A program made the position numbers and the translations under genes. 22,730 nucleotides of DNA from an uncultured Lachnospiraceae bacterium. Its GTDB lineage: Bacteria; Bacillota; Clostridia; Lachnospirales; Lachnospiraceae. The DNA lies in NCBI GenBank assembly GCA_947589175.1, contig CANPZR010000012.1, forward strand, positions 1 through 22,730. Reading direction: 5' to 3'. This document shows, in pieces, positions 1 to 5,925 of the stretch (the first letter of the stretch is position 1; each line of letters begins with the position of its first letter). The notes beneath the pieces were generated by a model, which saw nothing but the letters and a program-made list of their open reading frames with translations, ran no database searches and was not told the origin of the DNA.

Positions 1-21
1 CCCACCCTGTATATACCGCAT
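1..21 (-). CDS. possible start of a further gene, cut by the left edge
   Basis: Five bases after the stop of the membrane protein ending at 27 there is an ATG at 21 that stays open to the window edge (reads MRYIQGG). A purine-rich stretch (GAAGTAGGG) lies just before it. Only seven codons are visible, so no product can be named. The preceding genes are coupled in the same way, so a further component of the same transporter-like operon is a reasonable guess. It may be a chance ATG. Confidence 0.3.
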
Positions 22-26
22 GCGCC

Positions 27-869
27 CTACTTCACCATCTCGATCTTCCGCCGCTTCACCAGAAACACGGCGACGGCGGACAGGACCAGCACCGCCACGG
101 CCAGGACTCCCGCCCGCTTAAGCGCCCCTGCAGGCGTGAGGCGGGACAGGTCGATCCAGCCCTGGGGCGCCCCGGCCAGGAGCGGCCTCATCCATGGAAA
201 CGGGGCGTTGGCAAAGACAATCCACACCACGCTCCAGGCGGACAGCACGGCAGTCCCCAGCCTGCTCCGGCTCAGCCCGTTCAGCATATACTCGACTACG
301 GCATACAGGCAGCCGGTCAGAAAGAACAGCAGCAGGGACGCCCCCACGGCCTGCCAGGGCCCATATGCCTCCAGCACGCTGCCGCTGACTCCCAGCCCAA
401 GCTGATAGCCCAGCCTGAACGTCTGGCCCGACGCAATGCTGCCCCATACTTTCCCCCAGCCACCGAACAGCAGATCCGGCAGCGCAGTCAGAACCGAAAA
501 CAAGAGCAGTTCCAGCATGAACGCCGCCCCGGCCAGGAACAGCGCCAGCGTATGGCCCGTTCCGCAGCAGACAAGTCCGCGCTCCCTCTGCATCAGGAAA
601 TTCTGGGCCCTGCCCTTCAGCGGGATGTCGCTGAACAGAAGGACCAGCAGAAGGAGGGCGGCATTGCTGTAGCTGATGTCCGCCAGGAAGAACGGCAGCA
701 CCGCCGGGACAATGCCCAGATGGAAGTCGGCCGCGAACTCCCTCACCGGACGCATGGACATGTCAAAAAACATGAGCGCAATGGCCGACAGCAGGACAAA
801 ACGGGCCGAAAAGACCATGGTCCGGGCATCATACAGGGCAGTCCTGCATGCGCATCTTATATCTTTCAC
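27..869 (-). CDS. multi-pass membrane protein, ABC-2 permease-like
   Basis: A 280-residue protein with about six hydrophobic segments (roughly residues 20-36, 50-80, 105-130, 170-195, 205-222 and 250-270) and a positively charged C-terminal end (VKRRKIEMVK). The start is GTG at 869: the stop of the upstream gene (TGA 868-866) overlaps it as GTGA, and a GGAGGTGAGGAA stretch supplies the ribosome site. Size, topology and pairing with a similar membrane protein resemble ABC-2 type permease subunits. No ATPase is visible in the window, and no family signature was recognised with certainty. It could instead be an unrelated membrane protein. The role as a half-transporter is inference. Confidence 0.7.
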   Translation of the reverse strand: MKDIRCACRTALYDARTMVFSARFVLLSAIALMFFDMSMRPVREFAADFHLGIVPAVLPFFLADISYSNAALLLLVLLFSDIPLKGRAQNFLMQRERGLVCCGTGHTLALFLAGAAFMLELLLFSVLTALPDLLFGGWGKVWGSIASGQTFRLGYQLGLGVSGSVLEAYGPWQAVGASLLLFFLTGCLYAVVEYMLNGLSRSRLGTAVLSAWSVVWIVFANAPFPWMRPLLAGAPQGWIDLSRLTPAGALKRAGVLAVAVLVLSAVAVFLVKRRKIEMVK

Positions 870-1708
870 TCTTCCTCACCTCCGAATATTCCGTTTCTCC
901 CCATCCTCAGGCAGAACAGCAGCCACACGATGGCTGCCAGCAGCACCATGCCGCCGGAAGTGATCCCCAGCACGGCCCACTCCGGCATCTGCCTTCCGAA
1001 CAGGATCCTTCCATTCATCCCGTTATGACGAAGGTCAAACAATACGGAGGGCTTGAGCCATGCGGGGACGCCGTGCGGCCAAAAATACTGGAACACATAC
1101 CACAGCAGCATGGGGACTGCCGCCAGCATCCGGCGTCTGGGAATGGCCAGCGTCACCGCCAGCGTAAGGACGGAGTAGAACATGCTGCGCAGGCCCGCAA
1201 GCATCAGGAGGGATACCATATACGGAATGACGTGTCCCCCCAGGAGCACCCGGTTCTCGCTCACGCCCGCAAGCACCTCATTCACTTCTGAAAGGGAAGG
1301 GAGAGCGGGATTGCCCGTAATGGCTGCCGCCAGAAAAAAAGCCAGAAGCAGCCCCAGGGCGCCCGCTGCAAAAGCAGACGAGGACGCCTGCCAGGTCCGC
1401 AGGGCCGCATACTTTCCGCCCCCCAGCCGCTGGACCCGCATATAGACTGCCCCTTCCTCATAGTCCTGGGCATACATGCCGGCTCCAAGAAATGCCATCA
1501 GGCACAGGCCCAGGTTCTCAAACATAGAATTGGACGACGCCAAAAAATAAAACAGCACGCTTGTATTCTGGCCCGCAAATGCGCCCAGATAAGTACATGT
1601 ATCAATCACATAACAGAGGGCCGTGATCCCGGACACAGCCAGCAGCTTTACGGGAGAACACCATCTGCTGCCCTCCCATGCGGCCCGGGGAACCCTTCCC
1701 GCCGCCAT
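866..1708 (-). CDS. multi-pass membrane protein, ABC-2 permease-like
   Basis: A 280-residue membrane protein with about six hydrophobic segments, including residues near 25-40, 100-125, 160-185 and 240-265 and one around AMYAQDYEEGAVYMR. That DYEEGAV-YMR stretch recalls the ABC-2 permease pattern in which an extended cytoplasmic loop follows the second membrane helix. An ATG at 1714 would give two more residues, but it sits directly on the AGGAGGG ribosome site. The ATG at 1708 has the correct 6-nt spacing and overlaps the upstream stop as TGATG. Together with the next gene and the upstream lipoprotein it forms a translationally coupled unit. Substrate unknown; transporter role inferred. Confidence 0.7.
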   Translation of the reverse strand: MAAGRVPRAAWEGSRWCSPVKLLAVSGITALCYVIDTCTYLGAFAGQNTSVLFYFLASSNSMFENLGLCLMAFLGAGMYAQDYEEGAVYMRVQRLGGGKYAALRTWQASSSAFAAGALGLLLAFFLAAAITGNPALPSLSEVNEVLAGVSENRVLLGGHVIPYMVSLLMLAGLRSMFYSVLTLAVTLAIPRRRMLAAVPMLLWYVFQYFWPHGVPAWLKPSVLFDLRHNGMNGRILFGRQMPEWAVLGITSGGMVLLAAIVWLLFCLRMGRNGIFGGEEE

Positions 1709-2982
1709 CACCATCCCTCCTGGTAAGTCTTTCCCGTGCGGGCGTCATAGACAAATTTCGTTTTAGTAACCCCGCCAGAAGGAGCTTCCTGACGCACCTC
1801 CGCCACCCAGACCGGCAGGATAACGGGATGGACCGCTTCCCCGTCGCTGCCGTCTGAAAAATATCCCGCATAGGCCAGTTCCAGACCGTTTACCACATAG
1901 CTGTCCGCCAGAAGCTGCTTTCCATAGAACTCCTCCATCTTTTCCAGGACCTCGCCGGGACCTATCACAGGAGCCGCCTCCCGGCATGTCTCCCCCGGCT
2001 CTATTCTATCGCACATATCAAGAAGAATAAGGCCGTCCTCATCCATCATGGCTCTCTGTTCGTGTTCTGACGTCCCGAGCAATTTGTTGTTCCCGAGATC
2101 CGTCCAGTAACACAGATCGTCTATGGCAGCCCCGGGCTCCGGGAAATAATTCAGCGACAGGTGGGCAAAGGGAAGGCCGTCCACATCATAACAAAATTCA
2201 AAATAGGCAAGTTCTTTTCCTTCCGAGTCATATCCACCACCAGGCTGTGCCTTCTGCACCAGCTCCCGGTTTTTCTTTCCTACGGGAACAAAATCATATT
2301 TCTCATGGATTTTCCGCCCGGAAACTGTCTCCAGGACATCCCGGATCTTTCCGGCTGCCTCATCCGGATCATCTAAAAATGACAGGTCATTGTTTTCCCA
2401 GTATGTCGGCACGGAGTCCTGGATCGCGTAATACACACCGTCATCCTCCCAGCCGTCCGGGTCAGTCGTGACGCTGGCAAACGCGCAATAAAATGGAGAA
2501 TCATAGGCAAGCCCTTTCTGCATGCCGCCCCAGTCCCCCCGAAAGATATAAGTCCTTCCGTTTTCTCCCTGATAGTCCAGTTCCATCTGATCGTCTTTGT
2601 CCAGAACGAACCCATCCTCCCTGAATTTTCCGGGCTCCAGGCCCTCCAGCACCTTCTGCCATTCCTTGAAGGTGTGCCGGAAGAGCAGGGGGGATTTCCG
2701 GAACTTCTTCACGCTGTCCCCTTCATCCGTCTCGCAGAAGACCTTCACATCATAGACCGCATACTTCTTTTCCCATACAGACTTCGGCGTGATGTCCGCA
2801 TCCACTGTGAGGTTCTCTTCTATCTGGAAGGAGGCGTGGCCGCTCTCCAGCTCCTCCTCCGTGAACGAAGTCCGTCCTCCCCCGGATGTTTCCGATTCCG
2901 TCCCGCTCCCGCAGGCGCACAGGAACAGGGAGGATGCGGCCAGGCACATCGACAGGATCCTGTGTGTTCTTTTCTTCATCAT
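1708..2982 (-). CDS. large lipoprotein of unknown function
   Basis: A 424-residue protein starting MMKKRTHRIL. It has a classic lipoprotein signal: basic N-end, hydrophobic core, then lipobox LCAC with Cys24 as the lipidated residue, and a Gly/Ser/Thr/Glu-rich linker. The mature part is acidic and soluble-looking, with many aromatic residues. Its end (PVWVAEVRQE ... VYDARTGKTYQEGW) resembles the end of PepSY/YycI-like folds, but this is only a visual impression. A longer reading from 3000 exists, but the AGGAGGG ribosome site lies inside its first codons, so 2982 is the start. It is probably tethered outside the membrane and acts with the two downstream membrane proteins, to which it is translationally coupled. 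Confidence 0.75.
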   Translation of the reverse strand: MMKKRTHRILSMCLAASSLFLCACGSGTESETSGGGRTSFTEEELESGHASFQIEENLTVDADITPKSVWEKKYAVYDVKVFCETDEGDSVKKFRKSPLLFRHTFKEWQKVLEGLEPGKFREDGFVLDKDDQMELDYQGENGRTYIFRGDWGGMQKGLAYDSPFYCAFASVTTDPDGWEDDGVYYAIQDSVPTYWENNDLSFLDDPDEAAGKIRDVLETVSGRKIHEKYDFVPVGKKNRELVQKAQPGGGYDSEGKELAYFEFCYDVDGLPFAHLSLNYFPEPGAAIDDLCYWTDLGNNKLLGTSEHEQRAMMDEDGLILLDMCDRIEPGETCREAAPVIGPGEVLEKMEEFYGKQLLADSYVVNGLELAYAGYFSDGSDGEAVHPVILPVWVAEVRQEAPSGGVTKTKFVYDARTGKTYQEGW

Positions 2983-2987
2983 GTTTT

Positions 2988-2994
2988 CCCTCCT
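2988..2994 (-). promoter_or_regulatory. ribosome binding site that fixes the lipoprotein start
   Basis: AGGAGGG on the minus strand, 5 nt before the ATG at 2982. It rules out the upstream in-frame ATG at 3000, because the ribosome site would then be inside the coding sequence. Confidence 0.75.
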
Positions 2995-3055
2995 AGCCAT
3001 ATATTTTTGCTACCGGATGCAGAATACCGAGAATGTAATCTGCCCGATTTTTTTT

Positions 3056-3061
3056 ATTATA
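3056..3061 (-). promoter_or_regulatory. -10 box for the lipoprotein/permease operon
   Basis: A perfect TATAAT on the minus strand, about 74 nt upstream of the start at 2982. No good -35 hexamer is found at 16-18 nt. That place is occupied by two direct copies of TATGATGCA, which suggests an activator-dependent promoter. This reading is inference. Confidence 0.5.
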
Positions 3062-3070
3062 ACAAGGCAA

Positions 3071-3090
3071 TGCATCATAGTTGCATCATA
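3071..3090 (-). repeat. tandem 9-bp repeat, operator-like
   Basis: TATGATGCA occurs twice on the minus strand (3090-3082 and 3079-3071) with an 11-bp period, about one helical turn. The pair covers the spot where the -35 of the TATAAT promoter at 3056-3061 should be. It may bind an activator or repressor of the lipoprotein operon. It does not resemble the LytTR-like repeats at 3812-3841. Confidence 0.45.
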
Positions 3091-3094
3091 ACTG

Positions 3095-3141
3095 CAATTT
3101 TTTAAAATTTAAATAGGGGAAGAGACCATTCGGCTCCTCCT
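3095..3141 (-). terminator. probable rho-independent terminator after the secreted protein gene
   Basis: On the minus strand a 7-bp stem (GGAGGAG with CTCTTCC, one G-U pair) around a short loop is followed by a T/A-rich stretch (TATTTAAATTTT). It lies 16 nt after the stop at 3157 and before the next operon's promoter. The T run is interrupted, so strength is uncertain. Confidence 0.5.
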
Positions 3142-3156
3142 CCGCAAACAATCTTT

Positions 3157-3582
3157 TCACGGCGTAAACGTAAAGTTGATATTCATACGTTCAGAAATTG
3201 AGCTTGAACTTAAAGTAAAGATTGGATAAAATGGATTTCCTTTCTTTCCCTTGCCGTCTATATACTTTATACTCTTTGTAGTCGATGATGTAGTGCCACT
3301 AAATGTTGCTGGTTCAGCGCTTACTACATTATCATTTTTGTTTCTGATATTGACAGAAACAGAATCCTGATAATAAATTGCATCATTTATGGTAATCTTT
3401 GCATTGCTCCCGGATGCGGTTGTTTTTTCTACTTTTTTGTCACTCTCTACCGTATAGCCTCGAATCAGAGTAACATTGCCAGACAAACTATTAGCCAGCG
3501 CCACGCTGCCTCCGATCAGCGTCCCTGAGACAGCTAATGTTGCCGCTAAAGTTCTTAAAATTTTTTTTGTTTGAAATCTCAT
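3157..3582 (-). CDS. small secreted protein of unknown function
   Basis: A 141-residue protein with a clear Sec signal peptide: basic start MRFQTKK, hydrophobic core, and probable cleavage after SVALA near residue 30. The mature part of about 111 residues is rich in Ser, Thr, Asn and alternating hydrophobic residues (VSVNIRNKND, FTLSSSSISERMNINFTFTP). This suggests a small beta-rich extracellular domain; it has no Cys and no membrane anchor. AAGGAG lies 9 nt before the ATG. It is read from the same promoter as the 22-residue peptide ORF and diverges from the kinase/regulator pair, so it may be an output of that system. No family was recognised. It could be a bacteriocin-like effector or a surface or signalling accessory protein. 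Confidence 0.75.
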   Translation of the reverse strand: MRFQTKKILRTLAATLAVSGTLIGGSVALANSLSGNVTLIRGYTVESDKKVEKTTASGSNAKITINDAIYYQDSVSVNIRNKNDNVVSAEPATFSGTTSSTTKSIKYIDGKGKKGNPFYPIFTLSSSSISERMNINFTFTP

Positions 3583-3669
3583 ACTCTTTCACTCCTTCAT
3601 TTAGTATAAACAAAATAACAGAAACTTTTTCGATTGCCATATCACCTCCTCACCGACAGAACTGGCGTT

Positions 3670-3738
3670 TTATCCAAAAAATCTTTTCCACCAGTCCCAC
3701 CAGCTGGAAACTCCGCTGCTTGTCAATACTGCGAACAT
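3670..3738 (-). CDS. candidate 22-residue Trp-rich signal peptide
   Basis: A very short ORF beginning MFAVLTSSGV and ending SSWWDWWKRFFG. It has a near-ideal ribosome site (AAGGGAGG, 8 nt before the ATG at 3738) and a plausible promoter with LytTR-like repeats just upstream. There is no double-Gly leader, no Cys for an AgrD-type ring and no AgrB gene nearby. The MF..LTS start and the DWW motif recall short streptococcal ComS/XIP-type peptides (S. mutans XIP is GLDWWSL, from memory), but those act through Rgg-type regulators, none of which is seen here. The adjacent peptide-sensing-type kinase makes a pheromone role attractive. Alternatives are a small amphipathic membrane-active peptide or a leader ORF. 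Function is inference; the ORF and its ribosome site are seen directly. Confidence 0.5.
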   Translation of the reverse strand: MFAVLTSSGVSSWWDWWKRFFG

Positions 3739-3746
3739 GGTTCACG

Positions 3747-3752
3747 CCTCCC
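3747..3752 (-). promoter_or_regulatory. ribosome binding site of the 22-residue ORF
   Basis: GGGAGG on the minus strand with 8 nt to the ATG at 3738. This is the main reason for taking so short an ORF seriously. Confidence 0.6.
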
Positions 3753-3772
3753 TTCTGTAAATTTTCATCTAC

Positions 3773-3802
3773 ATCTTAACATCTGTATTTTCACTTTTTC
3801 AA
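3773..3802 (-). promoter_or_regulatory. leftward promoter for peptide ORF and secreted protein
   Basis: TTGAAA (3802-3797) and TAAGAT (3778-3773) are separated by 18 nt on the minus strand, giving a predicted start about 25-30 nt before the peptide ATG. The -35 box is imperfect and is preceded, about 10 nt upstream, by the nearer of two LytTR-like repeats, as expected for a promoter activated by a LytTR regulator. Confidence 0.5.
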
Positions 3803-3811
3803 CAGCAGTGC

Positions 3812-3841
3812 GATGAGCGGTCACTTTTTGGGATAAGCGGT
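3812..3841. promoter_or_regulatory. LytTR-like direct-repeat operator
   Basis: On the minus strand the 10-mers ACCGCTTATC (3841-3832) and ACCGCTCATC (3821-3812) differ at one base and are 20 bp apart, i.e. two helical turns. LytTR regulators such as AgrA and ComE bind pairs of about 9-bp direct repeats spaced about 20-22 bp apart. The AgrA consensus core (ACCGTTNAT-like) matches here with one change. The pair sits between the divergent promoters, adjacent to the -35 of each. The response regulator at 5176-5904 is the natural candidate to bind it (inference). Confidence 0.55.
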
Positions 3842-3843
3842 AG

Positions 3844-3872
3844 TTGACATACGCATTTTTCCCTTTTATAAT
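3844..3872 (+). promoter_or_regulatory. consensus sigma-A promoter of the kinase/regulator operon
   Basis: TTGACA at 3844-3849 and TATAAT at 3867-3872 with a 17-nt spacer, a perfect match to consensus. It lies 34 nt before the kinase start at 3906, which has its own GAGGGGG ribosome site. Such a strong promoter suggests steady basal expression of the sensor, with the LytTR-like repeats just upstream allowing feedback. Confidence 0.85.
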
Positions 3873-3905
3873 GAGTGCATATGATGATATCGAGGGGGAT
3901 GACAT

Positions 3906-5159
3906 ATGTCTGTATCACAATCCGTTTTATGGTTTTTGCTGGAACTGGCGGTGAGCTTGTGCCTGTTTGTAAATGTACTTCACTTAGCTCCCGCTTCCTC
4001 ACGCATCCGGATTTTCTGTGCTGCTGTCCTTACTCTTTTGCAATGCCTCTGTCTGATTTGTATCGGACAGGTATTTTTAAATGCATTTGTTGTCTGGGTT
4101 CTGATGATACTATCTTTTTCCGGCTTGTGGTATTGCAAGCTCTGTTGGGCAATTGCATCCTCGCTGGCATTAAACATTCTGTCCAACTGCCTGTTTTATA
4201 TCTTTTATTTAATCACAGGCGTTTATAGACCTGACTTTCTTGAATTTGGAGATTTGTTTGGCATCACAGTACTCATTTCAGGTTCTTTCTGGCTGAAAAA
4301 GAAAATTCCGCAAGAAAATCTCCTCACTAGCATGAGCCGCTCCCATTATTTCCTGATAATCGGTATTGCCTTTGCGGATTTTTTTCTTTCCATGTTTTCA
4401 AGCCTTCTGCCGGGCAACCGAGCCGGACAGTCCGGTGAAAACGTAATTATTTTGTTTATTATAATAATCATTGCAGTTACTATCATTATCCTTCTTTTAT
4501 ACCTGCGCTTACAGCACTACCACACCATCCTGCAGCAGACCAATGTCCTAAACGAACAGCTGCTTGTGCTGGAAGAGGAGCATTTTCACAATTATCAGAA
4601 AAAAATTACGGATTTGCGGGCATTTCGCCATGATTATAACGCCCACATCCTGGCCATGCAGGCGCTGGTAGACAAGGGAAAAACCGACGAGTTGAATGAC
4701 TACATCAGAAATCTGTCCGATGTGAGAGAGCAGCTGCACTTTGTCTCCACCAATCATCCAATAGTCGATGCCATTATCAATTATTTTATGGATACCTCTC
4801 CAAAGGATATCGCCTTTTACATAGACGGGAAATTTCCCGATCCTTTTTTTGTCCAGGGCATTGACCTGTGCGTGATTTTTTCTAATCTGATTACCAATGC
4901 CATACAGGCCGTCAGAATTCAGCCCGACCCGGATTTAAAAGAAATCTGCATAAACATCGACGCGGACAACAAACAGGCTATCATCACCACAAAAAATATC
5001 TGTTCCGAACGAAACAACGTCCCTGCCAATTCGCCGGATCACGGCTTCGGCCTGAAAAATATCCGAAATACCCTTATAAAATATGCAGGGAAACTGGATA
5101 CCGAATCAAAAGATGGATATTTTTTCGCCAGAGTCCTATTAAAAAATACAACCGTTTAA
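3906..5159 (+). CDS. GHKL sensor histidine kinase, AgrC/ComD type
   Basis: A 417-residue membrane kinase. Six to seven hydrophobic segments fill about residues 5-203, followed by a coiled-coil-like linker (about 205-235) and the catalytic part. The phospho-acceptor is His242 in FRHDYNAH. The ATP-binding GHKL domain has Asn331 in the N-box (FSNLITNAIQA) and a G-box around 380-383 (GFGLKNI). This architecture, with H-x-D-Y/F-x-N-H and no classic D-box, is that of HPK10-type kinases that detect secreted peptides (AgrC, ComD, BlpH). The regulator gene follows after 16 nt. The ligand is unknown; the divergent 22-residue ORF is the nearest candidate. The region is visibly AT-richer than most of the window. 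Confidence 0.9.
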   Translation: MSVSQSVLWFLLELAVSLCLFVNVLHLAPASSRIRIFCAAVLTLLQCLCLICIGQVFLNAFVVWVLMILSFSGLWYCKLCWAIASSLALNILSNCLFYIFYLITGVYRPDFLEFGDLFGITVLISGSFWLKKKIPQENLLTSMSRSHYFLIIGIAFADFFLSMFSSLLPGNRAGQSGENVIILFIIIIIAVTIIILLLYLRLQHYHTILQQTNVLNEQLLVLEEEHFHNYQKKITDLRAFRHDYNAHILAMQALVDKGKTDELNDYIRNLSDVREQLHFVSTNHPIVDAIINYFMDTSPKDIAFYIDGKFPDPFFVQGIDLCVIFSNLITNAIQAVRIQPDPDLKEICINIDADNKQAIITTKNICSERNNVPANSPDHGFGLKNIRNTLIKYAGKLDTESKDGYFFARVLLKNTTV

Positions 5160-5175
5160 GCAAGGGGGCATAATC

Positions 5176-5904
5176 ATGAAAATTGCAATTTGTGAAGACT
5201 TTGCAGAAGATCGAAAAAAGCTTCTTCAATACTGTGAAGAAACAGACGAACATGACATTTCATTATTTTCATCGGGAGAAGACCTACTGAACAGCCCGGA
5301 TCTTTCTTCTCTGAATCTCCTTTTTCTGGATATTGAAATGGAGCAGCAGGATGGCATACAGGTAATGAAATCTCTGGAGTTCTCTAACCCCTTTACCATG
5401 ATTGCGTTCTGTACCTCTCACCAGGAAATGATGCCGGATGCTTTTGGACGGAATGTGATTTCTTTTCTCTCCAAGCCGATTCAGAAACATTCTGTAGAAC
5501 AGTGCATACATAAAACAAAATATCTTATCAGGGAATTTGCTCCCATCGAAGTGGACGACAACATCCAAATTCCCTGTAAAGATATTCTGTATCTGCACTC
5601 TGAGCAGAAATATACTATTTTTTACACTACGGACGGAAACTATTTTCTTTCCCACATTCCGTTGAAGCAGTGGGCGGAGGATCTGACCGAACTGGGATTT
5701 TGCGCCATCTCGCGCTATCACATCATCAACCTCAAATATTTTCTGAAGCTGATTCATCAAACGGTCATGATAGCAGGAGGGAAAAGGCTTCCTGTAAGCC
5801 GCCGCCATCTGCCACAGCTAAAGAGTCAGGCCGACTCCTACACGCTGCGCACACTCCGGTACGCAGCGCCCCATCCGGTTAAAAGCTTCAAAGAAAAACA
5901 ATAA
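5176..5904 (+). CDS. LytTR-family response regulator
   Basis: A 242-residue two-domain regulator. The receiver domain (about 1-118) has acidic residues E7-D8, phospho-acceptor Asp52 in LLFLDIEME, and Lys100-Pro101. A LytTR DNA-binding domain (about 125-225) carries the typical IPCKDILYLHSEQKYTIFY start and an SRYHIINLKYF-like middle. It is the partner of the kinase 16 nt upstream and has its own AAGGGGG ribosome site. LytTR regulators bind paired direct repeats, and such a pair lies at 3812-3841 in front of this operon. The stop codon is only 1 nt from the stop of the convergent dapL gene. Confidence 0.92.
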   Translation: MKIAICEDFAEDRKKLLQYCEETDEHDISLFSSGEDLLNSPDLSSLNLLFLDIEMEQQDGIQVMKSLEFSNPFTMIAFCTSHQEMMPDAFGRNVISFLSKPIQKHSVEQCIHKTKYLIREFAPIEVDDNIQIPCKDILYLHSEQKYTIFYTTDGNYFLSHIPLKQWAEDLTELGFCAISRYHIINLKYFLKLIHQTVMIAGGKRLPVSRRHLPQLKSQADSYTLRTLRYAAPHPVKSFKEKQ

Positions 5905-5925
5905 ATCAGAGGTTCTTGATCCTCT
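5889..5925 (-). terminator. weak candidate terminator for dapL
   Basis: A 5-bp stem (AGAGG 5908-5912 with CCTCT 5921-5925) at the end of dapL is followed on the minus strand by ATTTATTGTTTTTCTTT. The stem is short, and the structure overlaps both convergent coding ends. It may stop dapL transcripts only partly. Confidence 0.3.

Noticed and set aside
3491..3640. 49-codon frame (MAIEKVSVIL...) overlapping the start of the secreted protein in another frame
   Set aside because: AGGAGGTGAT precedes its ATG, but with only 4 nt spacing, and most of it overlaps a gene with a clear signal peptide. Its end is charged and featureless. A translated leader cannot be excluded.
3583..3738. Trp-codon-rich short ORF as a tryptophan attenuator leader
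   Set aside because: The run of Trp codons resembles trpL, but no terminator hairpin with a T run lies between it and the next gene, no alternative antiterminator was seen, and the downstream gene is a secreted protein rather than a trp gene.
3670..3738. AgrD-type cyclic thiolactone precursor
   Set aside because: The peptide has no Cys and no acidic C-terminal tail, and no AgrB protease gene is present in the window.
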